Shown in pieces: positions 14,553 through 22,821 of a DNA stretch of 33,996 nucleotides. The position numbers and the translations under genes are program-made. Position 1 is the stretch's first letter; every line of letters begins with the position of its first letter. Source of the stretch: an uncultured Bacillota bacterium (GTDB lineage Bacteria > Bacillota > Clostridia > Oscillospirales > Oscillospiraceae); assembly GCA_947073765.1 (NCBI GenBank), contig CAMTMZ010000029.1, positions 1 through 33,996 on the forward strand. The letters run 5' to 3'. The notes beneath the pieces were generated by a model. The model saw only the letters and a list, made by a program, of their open reading frames with translations, had not been told where the DNA came from and ran no database searches.

Positions 14553-15056
14553 ATGCACAATGAACTGACAAAAACTGACCTTAAAAAAATGCGTGAGGAG
14601 CTGGACTACCGCCGTATCACCCTCCGTCCCCAGCTGCTGGAGGAGGTAAAAACAGCCCGCTCTTTTGGGGACTTAAAAGAAAATTTTGAATATAAAGCGG
14701 CAAAGCAGGAGAAAAACAAGAACGAGAGCCGCATCCGTTACCTGGAGAACATGATCAAAACCGCCGTTGTCATCGAGGACCACTCCACTGCCGGCACGGT
14801 GGGCCTGTACGACAAAGTGACCATCTATCTGGAGGACGATGATGAAGAGGAGACCTGGCAGGTGGTAACCACCGTGCGTCAGGATGTATTACATGGCCGA
14901 ATCAGCAAGGAGAGCCCTATGGGCCAAGCCCTATTGGGCAAAAAAGTTGGAGACCGCTTTTATGTTCAGGTGAATCAGGACTACAGCTACTGCGCCGTGG
15001 TCCGCGCCATTGAGAAGGGATACGACGACGGCTCCGCGGCGCTGAACAGCTTTTAA
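14553..15056 (+). CDS. greA: Transcription elongation factor GreA
   Basis: This factor stimulates RNA polymerase to cleave backtracked transcripts. The 167-residue product has the N-terminal antiparallel coiled coil (about residues 5-75). In it LTKTDLKKMREELDYRRI begins the first helix and GDLKENFEYKAAKQEKNKNESRIRYLENMI forms the tip and second helix; the tip carries acidic residues. The C-terminal FKBP-like domain follows (VGLYDKVTIYLED...WQVVTT...SPMGQALLGKKVGDRFYVQV). The C-terminus is slightly extended (KGYDDGSAALNSF). ATG 14553 has AAAGGA 7 bases upstream. The open frame upstream is non-coding leader. Confidence 0.9.
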   Translation: MHNELTKTDLKKMREELDYRRITLRPQLLEEVKTARSFGDLKENFEYKAAKQEKNKNESRIRYLENMIKTAVVIEDHSTAGTVGLYDKVTIYLEDDDEEETWQVVTTVRQDVLHGRISKESPMGQALLGKKVGDRFYVQVNQDYSYCAVVRAIEKGYDDGSAALNSF

Positions 15057-15077
15057 TAACCTTTCAGAGGTAAGCTG

Positions 15078-15106
15078 GGGAGAAGCCTGTGCTCTCCCTA
15101 TATTTG
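15078..15106 (+). terminator. Probable greA terminator
   Basis: The stem GGGAGA / TCTCCC with a 9-base loop is followed by TATATTTG. The stem is short and the U-run broken, so efficiency may be modest. Confidence 0.5.
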
Positions 15107-15168
15107 TTACTTAGGTCAATATTCGCAAAATTTAAGCCCATTTACGCTGAGACCTGCTGCGATTGCTG

Positions 15169-15177
15169 TGCTATGAT
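15169..15177 (+). promoter_or_regulatory. Extended -10 element upstream of the hydroxyacyl-CoA dehydrogenase
   Basis: TGC-TATGAT is an extended -10 closely similar to the ahcY element TGC-TAAGAT. There is no good -35. It is about 75 bases upstream of the start codon. Confidence 0.4.
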
Positions 15178-15252
15178 AGGCATAATAAAATCCGGCTCCG
15201 CTTTGGGAAGGGCGGCCCGGATGATAAAACAGGAATGAAATGAGGAATTCTT

Positions 15253-16158
15253 ATGGCTATTCAGAACATTTTTGTAGTGGGCGCCGGCCTGATGGGCAGC
15301 GGCATCGCCCAAAACGCCATCACCAGCGGTTACACCGTAACGCTCAACGACCAGCGGCAGGAGGCCCTGGACCGGGCCCGGAGCAGCATTGAGAAAGCCC
15401 TGAGCCGGGATGTGGAAAAGGGCCGCATGGCCGCCGAAGACCGGGACGCCGCTCTGGCCCGCCTGACTGTGGACACGACCCTGGAGGGAGCCAAACTGGC
15501 CGACCTGGTGATTGAGGCCATTGTTGAGGACCTGAAGGCCAAGCAGGCTGTATTTGCCTCTCTGGAGGACATCTGCCCCGCTCACACCATTTTTGCCTCC
15601 AACACCTCCTCCATCTCCCTGACGGCCCTGGCCGCCGCCACCAAGCGCCCCTCTCAGGTGGTGGGAATGCACTTCTTCTCCCCCGTGCCCAAGATGAAGC
15701 TGTGTGAGGTCATTTTCGGCCTGCTCACCACCCAGGAGGTGCTGGACGCGGTGAAGGAGGTGGGGGAGAAAATGGGCAAAACCCTCATTCAGGCCGACGA
15801 CAAGCCGGGCTTTATCGTCAATCGGGCGCTGCTGCCCATGCTCAACGAGGCCTGCGTCATCGTGGGCTCCTACATCGGCTCTGTGGAGGAGATGGACAAC
15901 GGCATGAAGCTGGGCTGCAACCACCCTATGGGCCCCCTGGAGCTGGCTGACATGATTGGCCTGGACATCCTGCTGGATGTGATGACCACTATGGAGAAGG
16001 AAATCGGTTCCAAGTACGCCCCCTCCCTGCTGCTGCGCAAGCTGGTGGTGTCCGGTTTCCTGGGCCGGAAGAGCGGCGCCGGCTTCTACACCTATGAAAA
16101 CGGCAAAAAGACGGGGGTCAATCCTGTGCTGAGCCGCTTTCAGAGTCTGGCCCGGTAA
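15253..16158 (+). CDS. 3-hydroxyacyl-CoA (3-hydroxybutyryl-CoA) dehydrogenase
   Basis: This NAD-dependent enzyme interconverts 3-hydroxyacyl-CoA and 3-oxoacyl-CoA, as in butyrate formation or fatty-acid oxidation. The 301-residue product starts with the Rossmann motif VVGAGLMGSGIAQ. It contains DLVIEAIVEDLKAKQAVF, FASNTSSISLTALA, and the catalytic-His segment VVGMHFFSPVPKMKLCEV. KPGFIVNRALLPMLNEA and NHPMGPLELADMIGLD follow in the C-terminal domain. It is close to Hbd of clostridia. Here it stands alone, without crotonase, thiolase or acyl-CoA dehydrogenase genes beside it, so its pathway is open. GAGGA lies about 7 bases before ATG 15253. A strong terminator follows. Confidence 0.93.
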   Translation: MAIQNIFVVGAGLMGSGIAQNAITSGYTVTLNDQRQEALDRARSSIEKALSRDVEKGRMAAEDRDAALARLTVDTTLEGAKLADLVIEAIVEDLKAKQAVFASLEDICPAHTIFASNTSSISLTALAAATKRPSQVVGMHFFSPVPKMKLCEVIFGLLTTQEVLDAVKEVGEKMGKTLIQADDKPGFIVNRALLPMLNEACVIVGSYIGSVEEMDNGMKLGCNHPMGPLELADMIGLDILLDVMTTMEKEIGSKYAPSLLLRKLVVSGFLGRKSGAGFYTYENGKKTGVNPVLSRFQSLAR

Positions 16159-16169
16159 TTGTTAAAAGG

Positions 16170-16208
16170 ACAAGCGGACCGCCCTGACTGGTGGTCGGCT
16201 TGTTTTTT
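16170..16208 (+). terminator. Terminator after the hydroxyacyl-CoA dehydrogenase
   Basis: The stem ACAAGCGGACC / GGTCGGCTTGT, with one G-G mismatch, is followed by six T. It separates this gene from the FIST/MCP unit. Confidence 0.85.
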
Positions 16209-16215
16209 ATTGGGA

Positions 16216-16244
16216 TTGACACTATGAAAAACTTACCATATAAT
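16216..16244 (+). promoter_or_regulatory. Perfect sigma-A promoter of the FIST/chemoreceptor unit
   Basis: TTGACA at 16216-16221, a 17-base spacer, and TATAAT at 16239-16244. It is an exact consensus match. Transcription should begin near 16251, which rules out the in-frame ATG at 16250 as a normal start. Confidence 0.9.
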
Positions 16245-16282
16245 TTTAGATGTCTGACAGGACAATAGAGGAGGATGACAGT

Positions 16283-17338
16283 ATGCAACAGTTTTACGGT
16301 ATGAGCCAGCGGGGAGATATGGATGAGGCGCTGCGGGGGCTTTACCAGCCGCAATTCATTATGCTGCTATCCAATCAGGATCAGTTCGCGGAGCATGTGG
16401 CGGCGCTGGAAAAGCGTTTTCCCGGCGTTCCCAGCATCGGGTGCATCGGGATGAGCTACAAGCTGGGCGTGGTGGAGAAGGGCGTTGGGATTATCGCCTT
16501 TTCCGATGGCGTTACGGCCGCCGCCAATGTGCTGGAGGAGGCGTCCTCCATGCCGGTGAAGTACATACAGCGCCTGGAACGCGACATGCAGACTGTGGGC
16601 GGCTCTGAGCGGGATACCGTATGCATCGACTTCTGCGCCGGCAACGACGCCTGTGTTCTGACAACCATATACACCGCTCTGCGCGGGCGGGGCATCTCCT
16701 TGATGGGCGGCACCGGCGACCAGGGCATGGTCTCCGCCAACGGACGGATCTATAAGGACGCGGTGGCCTACGGGCTGGTGCGTAATATGAACGGACGGGT
16801 TAAGACCTATAAGGAGAATATTTACCATCAGCTGGGAAATTACCGCTTTGTAGCCTCCAACACTGACCGGGCCAACTATATTCTGGGGGCTCTGAACGGA
16901 AAACCTGCCAAGCAGGTCTACAAGGATATCCTCCATGTGACAGACGAGGAAATTCTTACCCGAACCTTCCAGAACCCCTTTGGCAAAATCAACGGGGATG
17001 ATACCTGCATTATCTCCATCAAGGAAGTCAGCGGCAACGCCCTTGCCTGCTTTCGTCAGGTCAACGACTCCGATGTGCTGATCCTGTTGGAGCTGGGGGA
17101 CTACCAGTCCATTGTGCAGGACACCATCCGACAGATCAGCCTGGAGTTCCCCCGGCGGTCGGCTGTCTTTTCCGTAAACTGCCTGTTCCGATACAAGCTG
17201 TTTTCCGAGCGCGGCTATATGCAGAATTACCTGCAGGATATGTCGGCGCTGGGCAATCACGCAGGCTTTGTCGGCTATGGAGAACACTACAACAACCGGT
17301 TTGTCAACCAGTCTATGACCTGTGTGGTCTTTGAGTAA
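16283..17338 (+). CDS. FIST-domain sensor protein
   Basis: FIST domains (FIST_N plus FIST_C) are ligand-sensing modules, thought to bind small molecules such as amino acids, and are often fused to chemoreceptor or histidine-kinase outputs. This 351-residue protein has no membrane helix or signal peptide. Visible family stretches are [21 protein letters not shown] in the N-terminal part, [30 protein letters not shown] in the middle, and a C-terminal half with [38 protein letters not shown] and [33 protein letters not shown] at 16267-16274, 8 bases before ATG 16283, decides the start. The soluble chemoreceptor gene follows 14 bases later, so the two likely act as a split receptor. Confidence 0.88.
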   Translation: MQQFYGMSQRGDMDEALRGLYQPQFIMLLSNQDQFAEHVAALEKRFPGVPSIGCIGMSYKLGVVEKGVGIIAFSDGVTAAANVLEEASSMPVKYIQRLERDMQTVGGSERDTVCIDFCAGNDACVLTTIYTALRGRGISLMGGTGDQGMVSANGRIYKDAVAYGLVRNMNGRVKTYKENIYHQLGNYRFVASNTDRANYILGALNGKPAKQVYKDILHVTDEEILTRTFQNPFGKINGDDTCIISIKEVSGNALACFRQVNDSDVLILLELGDYQSIVQDTIRQISLEFPRRSAVFSVNCLFRYKLFSERGYMQNYLQDMSALGNHAGFVGYGEHYNNRFVNQSMTCVVFE

Positions 17339-17352
17339 GGGAGGGACGGGAC

Positions 17353-18294
17353 ATGCTGTTTCACAAAAAAGAGCGTCAGACCCACCGCGTTCAGGAGCGG
17401 AGCACCCTCTACCCGGTGCTGCATGTGGCAAAGAGCCTGAAGAATTATCAGCAGGAGCTGGTTAAAAAAGAGGTGTCGTCCCTCTGGGAGCTGGGGCAGG
17501 TAGGCAGCTCCTTCTCCAACGTGCTGAAAGGCGCGGACCAGTTTCAGACAAAGCTCCAGAACCTGGGAACTTCCTTCTCCAGCATCAATGAGACAGCGGA
17601 GCAGTTTGGTCAGGTTCAGGAGGAGATCACACATTCTATCGCTGAGGCCAGGGGCCAGATGGAGGATCTGGACCAGGTTTCCGCGCAGGTACAGCAGTCC
17701 TTTGACGCCATGTCAGAGACCTTTGCCCAGCTGGAGGCTGTTATCCGGAGCATCCAGAAGTCTATGGGAAAGATTGTGTCCATCGCGGAAAAGACCAACA
17801 TTCTTGCCGTCAACGCATCCATTGAGGCGGCCCGGGCCGGTCAGGAGGGCCGGGGCTTCGCGGTGGTGGCTTCTCAGGTCAAAAAGCTGGCGGAGGAGAT
17901 TAAGGAGCTGGCCGGTGAAGTGGACAGCGGGGTAAACGATGTGGAGAGCCGGGCGGGCGGGCTGAGCGAAAGCATCTCCGGCGCCCGGCAGACCCTGGGA
18001 CAGAGCGCCGCAATCGTCGAACAGACCGAGGAGAGCTTTGGCAAAATTACGGCGGCCGCCGAGGGCGCCTCCGCCGTTCAGGAGGGGATTGCCAGGGTGA
18101 TTCTGGCCTCCCAGGGGGAGATGCAGGTGCTGTGTCAGTTCTTTGACCAGATCAGGGAGCAGTATCAGGAGGTGGTCACCCATATTGATCGCGCCAGCCG
18201 CCTGGGCACCACCAAAAGCGCCATGTTTGAGGACCTGGATAACATGATCTCTCAGTTACCACCCCTTATCCACGATTATGAATCCGGAAGCTGA
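17353..18294 (+). CDS. Soluble methyl-accepting chemotaxis signalling protein
   Basis: This cytoplasmic chemoreceptor signalling module has 313 residues and no transmembrane helix. Most of it is predicted coiled coil. The highly conserved hairpin tip lies at about residues 145-182: [20 protein letters not shown] then [19 protein letters not shown], the region that docks CheW and CheA. There is no PAS, HAMP or sensor domain of its own; the N-terminal 80 residues are a helical, heptad-like lead-in. The FIST protein directly upstream is the natural candidate sensor. GGGAGGG precedes ATG 17353. No che or flagellar genes occur in the window, so the downstream kinase lies elsewhere or the protein works outside classical chemotaxis. 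Confidence 0.92.
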   Translation: MLFHKKERQTHRVQERSTLYPVLHVAKSLKNYQQELVKKEVSSLWELGQVGSSFSNVLKGADQFQTKLQNLGTSFSSINETAEQFGQVQEEITHSIAEARGQMEDLDQVSAQVQQSFDAMSETFAQLEAVIRSIQKSMGKIVSIAEKTNILAVNASIEAARAGQEGRGFAVVASQVKKLAEEIKELAGEVDSGVNDVESRAGGLSESISGARQTLGQSAAIVEQTEESFGKITAAAEGASAVQEGIARVILASQGEMQVLCQFFDQIREQYQEVVTHIDRASRLGTTKSAMFEDLDNMISQLPPLIHDYESGS

Positions 18295-18328
18295 CAGGCA
18301 TTTTCAAAAAACGGCGGGAGGCACGAAT

Positions 18329-18853
18329 ATGCTGAAGGTGCGGCAGGCGGTTTGGGAGGACATACCCGCCGTTGTGGAGCTTTACGACGGGGTAATCGAC
18401 CTGTTTCAGGCCCAGACCGGGAACATGGGCTGGCGGAAGGGCGTGTACCCCACTGAGGCAGACTTCCGGAGGGCCGTCAGGGCCGGGACGCTCTACGTGG
18501 GCGAGACGGATGGCGCGCTGGCAGCGGGAATGGTTATCACCCAGGGGACGGACGAATCCTACGGCGATCCCCCCTGGCGGGTGAGCGCCCCGGACGAGGA
18601 GACGGCGGTAATCCACACGCTGGGGGTTTCCCCCGCCCGCACCGGACAGGGCTTGGCCCTGGGTATGATAGAGGGGGCGGTCAGCCTGGCCCGGGAGCAG
18701 GGATGGAAAGCTCTGCGGCTGGACGTTTTGGAGGAAAACGAGCCAGCCCACCGCCTGTACCGTCGGGCTGGCTTTACGTATATCGCCACAAAAAAAATCT
18801 GGTATGAGAGCACCGGACTGGCCAGCTTTCTGCTGTATGAGTACGCAGTGTAA
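18329..18853 (+). CDS. GNAT family N-acetyltransferase
   Basis: This acetyl-CoA-dependent acetyltransferase has 174 residues. The GNAT core is visible as IHTLGVSPARTGQGLALGMIEGAV (the R-x-x-G-x-G/A acetyl-CoA loop in variant form, RTGQGLA), then WKALRLDVLEENEPAHRLYRRAGFTYI, the usual N-x-x-A-x-x-x-Y-x-x-x-G-F motif. The N-terminus, VRQAVWEDIPAVVELYD, is the typical first strand and helix. The substrate is unknown. GGGAGG at 18315-18320 sets ATG 18329; the longer frame from 18278 overlaps the chemoreceptor end. With a 34-base gap and no terminator in between, it may be cotranscribed with the FIST/MCP pair. Confidence 0.88.
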   Translation: MLKVRQAVWEDIPAVVELYDGVIDLFQAQTGNMGWRKGVYPTEADFRRAVRAGTLYVGETDGALAAGMVITQGTDESYGDPPWRVSAPDEETAVIHTLGVSPARTGQGLALGMIEGAVSLAREQGWKALRLDVLEENEPAHRLYRRAGFTYIATKKIWYESTGLASFLLYEYAV

Positions 18854-18871
18854 AAAGCCGCCGGAAAGCGC

Positions 18872-18901
18872 TTGACAATCGCCGGGGTTTCGTTATATAA
18901 T
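18872..18901 (+). promoter_or_regulatory. metK promoter
   Basis: TTGACA (18872-18877), 18 bases, TATAAT (18896-18901). Both hexamers are perfect. The start point falls about 15 bases before the riboswitch P1 stem. Confidence 0.85.
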
Positions 18902-18921
18902 CACCCCAGACAAGTGAATAG

Positions 18922-19021
18922 CCTTATCAAGAGCGGTGGAGGGAACGGCCCGATGAAGCCCGGCAACCTGCGCGTTACGCGCAAGGTGCTAAATCCGGCG
19001 GTAGTGTATCGAAAGATGAGG
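18922..19021 (+). promoter_or_regulatory. SAM-I (S-box) riboswitch aptamer
   Basis: The conserved S-box elements appear in order: CTTATCAAGAG, GGTGGAGGGA, GGCCCGATGAAGCCCGGCAACC, a GCGCGTTACGCGC P3 stem, AAGGTGCTAAATCC, and GATGAG. P1 forms between CCTTATC (18922-18928) and GATGAGG (19015-19021). SAM binding stabilises P1 and favours the downstream terminator, so metK is shut off when SAM is plentiful. Confidence 0.97.
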
Positions 19022-19036
19022 GTGCAGCCAAGTACA

Positions 19037-19065
19037 ACGCTCCGCCGCCCGGCGGGGCGTTTTTG
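19037..19065 (+). terminator. Riboswitch expression-platform terminator
   Basis: The stem ACGCTCCGCC / GGCGGGGCGT, with one wobble and a GCCC loop, is followed by TTTTT. It is the OFF structure of the metK SAM-I riboswitch. Confidence 0.9.
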
Positions 19066-19093
19066 CGCTCCCAAAACAGAAAGGAGAAAAATT

Positions 19094-20275
19094 ATGGCAA
19101 AGCGTCTCTTTACATCCGAATCCGTCACCGAGGGGCATCCCGACAAAATCTGCGACCAGATCTCTGACGCGGTGCTGGACGCCATCTTTGAGAAGGACCC
19201 CCAGGCCCGGGTGGCCTGCGAGACCACGGCCACCACTGGCCTGATCCACGTGATGGGGGAGATCACCACCTCCTGCTATGTGGACATCCCCAAAATCGCC
19301 CGCCAGGTGGTGAAAGACATCGGCTACGACCGGGCCAAGTTCGGCTTTGACTGCCAGACCTGCGCCGTGATCACCTCGATCGACGAGCAGTCCGGCGACA
19401 TCGCAATGGGGGTGGACAAGTGCCTGGAGGCCAAGGAGGGCAGCCAGGACGACGGCCTGGACAACGGCGCCGGCGACCAGGGCATGATGTTCGGCTACGC
19501 CTGCGACGAGACCCCGGAGCTGATGCCCCTGCCCATCTCCCTGGCCCAGAAGCTGGCCATGCAGCTCACCCGGGTGCGCAAGGAGGGCAAGGTGGACTAC
19601 CTGCGCCCCGACGGCAAGACACAGGTGACCGTGGAGTACGATGAGGACAACAGGCCCGTCCGGGTGGACGCGGTGGTGGTGTCTACCCAGCATGGCGCCG
19701 AGGCGGAGCTGGAGCAGATCCGCAAAGACATGATTGAGCTGGTCATCAATCCCATTATTCCCGCTGAGCTGCTGGACGGGGATACCAAGATTTATGTCAA
19801 CCCCACCGGCCGGTTTGTTATCGGCGGGCCTCAGGGGGACTCCGGCCTTACCGGACGGAAAATTATTGTAGACACCTACGGCGGGTCCGCCCCCCACGGC
19901 GGCGGCGCATTCTCCGGCAAGGACCCCACCAAGGTGGACCGCTCCGCCGCCTACGCCGCCCGCTGGGTGGCCAAGAACGTGGTGGCCGCCGGGCTGGCCT
20001 CCCGCTGTCAGGTGCAGCTGGCCTACGCCATTGGGGTAGCCCGGCCCGTGTCCGTCCGGGTGGACACCTTCGGCACCGGGACTGTGGCTGATGCCAAGCT
20101 GGAACAGGCCGTGGAGAAGGTATTTGACCTGCGACCCGCCGCTATCATCCGGGACCTGGACCTGCGCCGGCCCATCTACCGCCAGCTGGCCGCCTACGGC
20201 CACTTTGGCCGGGAGGACCTGGGCGTCACCTGGGAAAAGACCGACCGGGTGGACGCGCTGAAGGCCGCGCTGTAA
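19094..20275 (+). CDS. metK: S-adenosylmethionine synthetase
   Basis: This enzyme makes SAM from methionine and ATP, releasing phosphate and pyrophosphate. The 393-residue product has all family marks: [22 protein letters not shown] (ATP/metal site), [41 protein letters not shown] (the mobile-loop region and signature), and [21 protein letters not shown]. The glycine-rich [17 protein letters not shown] signature and [21 protein letters not shown] follow. AAGGAG lies 7 bases before ATG 19094, just past the riboswitch terminator. The gene is monocistronic and is followed by two stem-loops. Confidence 0.98.
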   Translation: MAKRLFTSESVTEGHPDKICDQISDAVLDAIFEKDPQARVACETTATTGLIHVMGEITTSCYVDIPKIARQVVKDIGYDRAKFGFDCQTCAVITSIDEQSGDIAMGVDKCLEAKEGSQDDGLDNGAGDQGMMFGYACDETPELMPLPISLAQKLAMQLTRVRKEGKVDYLRPDGKTQVTVEYDEDNRPVRVDAVVVSTQHGAEAELEQIRKDMIELVINPIIPAELLDGDTKIYVNPTGRFVIGGPQGDSGLTGRKIIVDTYGGSAPHGGGAFSGKDPTKVDRSAAYAARWVAKNVVAAGLASRCQVQLAYAIGVARPVSVRVDTFGTGTVADAKLEQAVEKVFDLRPAAIIRDLDLRRPIYRQLAAYGHFGREDLGVTWEKTDRVDALKAAL

Positions 20276-20291
20276 CCGGACATTCCCGCCG

Positions 20292-20319
20292 CCGGGGGCG
20301 GCCCGCTCCCCGCCCCCGG
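20292..20319 (+). terminator. First stem-loop after metK
   Basis: The perfect 10-bp stem CCGGGGGCGG / CCGCCCCCGG is followed by ATGACCTTCTTTC. It has no clean U-run and precedes a stronger terminator. Confidence 0.5.
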
Positions 20320-20336
20320 ATGACCTTCTTTCATGA

Positions 20337-20386
20337 ATCAGGCTGTCGAAAAGCCCAAAAAGGCCCCTTTGACAGCCTGATTTTTT
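20337..20386 (+). terminator. metK intrinsic terminator
   Basis: The stem ATCAGGCTGTC / GACAGCCTGAT extends inward through AAAG/CTTT pairs and is followed by six T, then a second T-run. Its arm sequence resembles the livH leader hairpin at 1163-1207. Confidence 0.85.
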
Positions 20387-20401
20387 GCCTTTTTTGCAAT
20401 C

Positions 20402-20430
20402 TGGACATTACTGGAGGGGCAGAGTAAAAT
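20402..20430 (+). promoter_or_regulatory. deoC promoter
   Basis: TGGACA, 17 bases, TAAAAT. Both hexamers match 5 of 6 consensus bases, about 50 bases before the deoC ATG. Confidence 0.7.
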
Positions 20431-20481
20431 ATTACCGCATATAACAAAACCGCTGGGAGAGCGGTGGAAAAGGAGCGGAAT

Positions 20482-21126
20482 ATGGATCGAAAAGAAATAC
20501 TGAGCCGGGTGGACCACACCATTCTCACCCCCACAGCTACCTGGGAACAGGTGAAGGCCGCCTGCGACGCGGGCAGACAGCTGGGCGTGGCCAGCGTATG
20601 CGTTCCTCCCCGCTATGTGAAGCGGGCCAATGACTACGCCGGCAGCGGCCTGAAGCTGTGTACCGTGATCGGTTTCCCCAACGGCTATTCCACCCCTGAG
20701 GTGAAGGTGTTTGAGACAGAGGACGCCATCCGCAACGGGGCGGACGAGATTGATATGGTCATCAATCAGGGCCTGGCCAAAGAGGGCGACTGGGAGGGCG
20801 TGCTGGCTGAGATCAGAGCGGTGGCAGCCTCCTGCAAGGGCCGCATCCTGAAGGTCATTGTGGAGGCCCACAGCTTTACCGTTGAGGAAAAAATTGCCCT
20901 GTGCCGGGTGGTGTCCATGTCCGGGGCGGAGTATATCAAGACCTCCACCGGCTTCGGGAGCGGCGGGGCCACGGTGGAGGATGTGAAGCTCTTTCGGGAA
21001 CACATCAGCCCCGATATGCGGGTGAAGGCCGCCGGAGGCATCCGCACCTTTGAGCAGGCCCAGGCCCTGCTTGAGGCCGGCGCCGACCGCATCGGCTCCA
21101 GCACCCTGGTAGAGCTGATGAAATAA
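20482..21126 (+). CDS. deoC: Deoxyribose-phosphate aldolase
   Basis: This class I aldolase cleaves 2-deoxyribose-5-phosphate to glyceraldehyde-3-phosphate and acetaldehyde in deoxynucleoside breakdown. The 214-residue product is a full-length TIM barrel. It contains RVDHTILTP, SVCVPPRYV, CTVIGFPNG, ADEIDMVINQG (D91), LKVIVEAHSF, the Schiff-base lysine K153 in YIKTSTGFGSGGAT, and the proton-relay lysine K182 in RVKAAGGIRTF. AAAAGGAG lies about 7 bases before ATG 20482; the frame from 20464 would overlap that ribosome site. It has its own promoter and terminator, and no other deo genes sit beside it. Confidence 0.97.
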   Translation: MDRKEILSRVDHTILTPTATWEQVKAACDAGRQLGVASVCVPPRYVKRANDYAGSGLKLCTVIGFPNGYSTPEVKVFETEDAIRNGADEIDMVINQGLAKEGDWEGVLAEIRAVAASCKGRILKVIVEAHSFTVEEKIALCRVVSMSGAEYIKTSTGFGSGGATVEDVKLFREHISPDMRVKAAGGIRTFEQAQALLEAGADRIGSSTLVELMK

Positions 21127-21131
21127 TGAAA

Positions 21132-21164
21132 AACCTCCATCCTGACGGATGGAGGTTCTTTTTT
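21132..21164. terminator. Terminator after deoC, shared with the convergent foldase gene
   Basis: The perfect 11-bp stem AACCTCCATCC / GGATGGAGGTT with loop TGAC is followed by C and six T. An A-run on the 5' side lets it serve the minus-strand gene ending at 21166. Confidence 0.9.
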
Positions 21165-21165
21165 G

Positions 21166-22683
21166 TTACCCGGCGGTGACAAAGCTCATGCCGGAACCGG
21201 GGGTGATGGTCCAGCCCTGAGAGGCGGCGTCGGCCAGGGCCTCATAGTCCTGGTTCTCCAGGGCGACGGCGGTATTCTGCCGCCAGATGGGGTCGTTGGT
21301 GGAGACATAGTACATGATATGCCAGCCATACTCAGTTTTGACCAGCTCCGCGTCCCCCGCTCTGCGGGCGGGGTCGATGGCCCAGGCCCGGAAAGGCTCC
21401 ACATAGCTGGAGGTGGAGGTGATATTGGAGATCAGTCCTCCGTTCTGGGCGGAGCTGCTGTCCTGACTGTTGGAGGTTACCAGAGCGGTGAAGGACTCCT
21501 CGGTGGCCTCGCCGGAGCGCCACTCGTCCAGCAGGGCCTGGGCCTGGGCCTCGGCCTCGTCGTACTGGGCCTGGGTGGGGTCGGTGGTGGTGGCGTCGCC
21601 GGCGCGGATCAGCAGGTGGCGCACATCGTGGGTCTGCTCCTGATCCAGGCCCCGCTCCTCAAAGCGGACGGCATAGTAGTAATGGGTGGTGTCGGTGCTG
21701 TCCTCCACCAGGGTGACGTCCCCGGGCTTCCGGGTGGAGTCTATCAGCCAGTCGCCGTAAGCGAAGTAGCTCAGGTTGGAGTAGGTGGAACGGCTGCCGT
21801 TGGAGGAGCCATACAGCCGGTCGCTGTATTCCTCAATCAGATCCGCCACGTCTTCGCCGGCCTCCAGCTTGGCCTGGACCTCTTCAGCCAGAGCCTTCTG
21901 GGCGGGCTTGAGCTCCTCCAGAGCGGCTTTCTTCTCCTCATCGGTGCGCTCTATGGTGTTTCCGTTCTCATCGGTGGCGGGCAGGGCGCAGCGGAAGGTG
22001 ATCTGGGAGTAGGTGACGGTATCCAGCTGGTCGGCGTGCTCCCGGTAGTAGGCGTCGTAGTCGGCGTCGGAGTGCTCGATCGCGTCAATTTTAGACTGGG
22101 CGTAGTCGCCGGACAGATACTCCAGGTTGATCAGCTCCACCAACCGGGCATAGGTCATGTTGGCGCCGAAATTGGCCCGGATAAAGGCGTCCCGGTTGGG
22201 CAGGTTATACTGGATCCAGGCGGTCTCCAGCTGGGCCAGAGTGGTGGAGAGGGAGGTCTGGGCCTCCTGGGAGAGGGCATAGCCCTCACTTTTCGCCTGA
22301 GCGGCCAGGGCGGTGTTCCGGGTGAGCCGCTCCACAGCCTGGTCGAGGATGTGGTCGTGCCAGGTCTGGCCGGTGGCCTCGTCAAAGATCTGCTTTTTCA
22401 CCGGCTGGCTGGAGTTGAACGCGTACATCTGGGCGAACTCGGAGTAGACGCTGTTGTAGTAATACTGAAGATCTACGGAGGTGTATTTTGTGCCGTTGAC
22501 ATCCAGGGCAGTGAGGCCGCGCTGGAGCACGCCGCTCCGCCAGAACATGGTGGCCGCGGCGGCCACCACCACCACAATGGCCACCACCGTGTAGATTATC
22601 ATGGAGCGGCGGTCCTTCTGCTCCTCCTGACGGCGCTTTTCATCCCGTTCAGCCCTGGTCTGGGCCTTTTTTTCTGCACTCAA
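21166..22683 (-). CDS. Membrane-anchored parvulin-type peptidyl-prolyl isomerase
   Basis: This extracytoplasmic foldase is of the SurA/PrsA parvulin type. The 505-residue protein has a charged cytosolic N-terminus (SAEKKAQTRAERDEKRRQE), one membrane anchor at about residues 28-48 (MIIYTVVAIVVVVAAAATMF), and an extended helical chaperone-like region. The parvulin domain begins THDVRHLLIRAGD (in place of the usual ARHILV) and contains SAQNGGLISN, AWAIDPARRAGDAELVKTEYGWHIMYYV. It is membrane-anchored, not a lipoprotein, since no lipobox is present. I start at TTG 22683. The in-frame TTG at 22776 lies in the promoter -35, and no in-frame ATG exists between them. The upstream GAGAGG has long spacing, so the exact start is less sure. 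Confidence 0.85.
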   Translation of the reverse strand: MSAEKKAQTRAERDEKRRQEEQKDRRSMIIYTVVAIVVVVAAAATMFWRSGVLQRGLTALDVNGTKYTSVDLQYYYNSVYSEFAQMYAFNSSQPVKKQIFDEATGQTWHDHILDQAVERLTRNTALAAQAKSEGYALSQEAQTSLSTTLAQLETAWIQYNLPNRDAFIRANFGANMTYARLVELINLEYLSGDYAQSKIDAIEHSDADYDAYYREHADQLDTVTYSQITFRCALPATDENGNTIERTDEEKKAALEELKPAQKALAEEVQAKLEAGEDVADLIEEYSDRLYGSSNGSRSTYSNLSYFAYGDWLIDSTRKPGDVTLVEDSTDTTHYYYAVRFEERGLDQEQTHDVRHLLIRAGDATTTDPTQAQYDEAEAQAQALLDEWRSGEATEESFTALVTSNSQDSSSAQNGGLISNITSTSSYVEPFRAWAIDPARRAGDAELVKTEYGWHIMYYVSTNDPIWRQNTAVALENQDYEALADAASQGWTITPGSGMSFVTAG

Positions 22684-22747
22684 AGTTGTTTCAGTCCTCT
22701 CATTTTCAGTAGTGTAGCGGAGAATGCCCGGAGGGCATTTCCGGGCT

Positions 22748-22776
22748 ATTATACTAAATACCGGTTCCGATTGCAA
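22748..22776 (-). promoter_or_regulatory. Promoter of the foldase gene
   Basis: On the minus strand: TTGCAA, 17 bases, TATAAT. The -10 is perfect. A GCCCGGA / TCCGGGC stem lies in the short leader just downstream. Confidence 0.75.
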
Positions 22777-22821
22777 GAGGACCGGCGGATTTTTACATAT
22801 TGTTTATAAAAGCAGCGCATA

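Noticed and set aside
16250-16282. Upstream in-frame ATG of the FIST gene
   Set aside because: It coincides with the predicted transcription start of a perfect promoter and has no ribosome site; ATG 16283 has AGAGGAGG.
22684-22776. Upstream extension of the foldase frame to TTG 22776
   Set aside because: It overlaps the -35 of a good promoter, so it would not be transcribed.
21163-22809. 548-codon plus-strand open frame opposite the foldase
   Set aside because: Low-complexity Gly/Val/Leu sequence; the minus strand holds a full parvulin protein with promoter and anchor.
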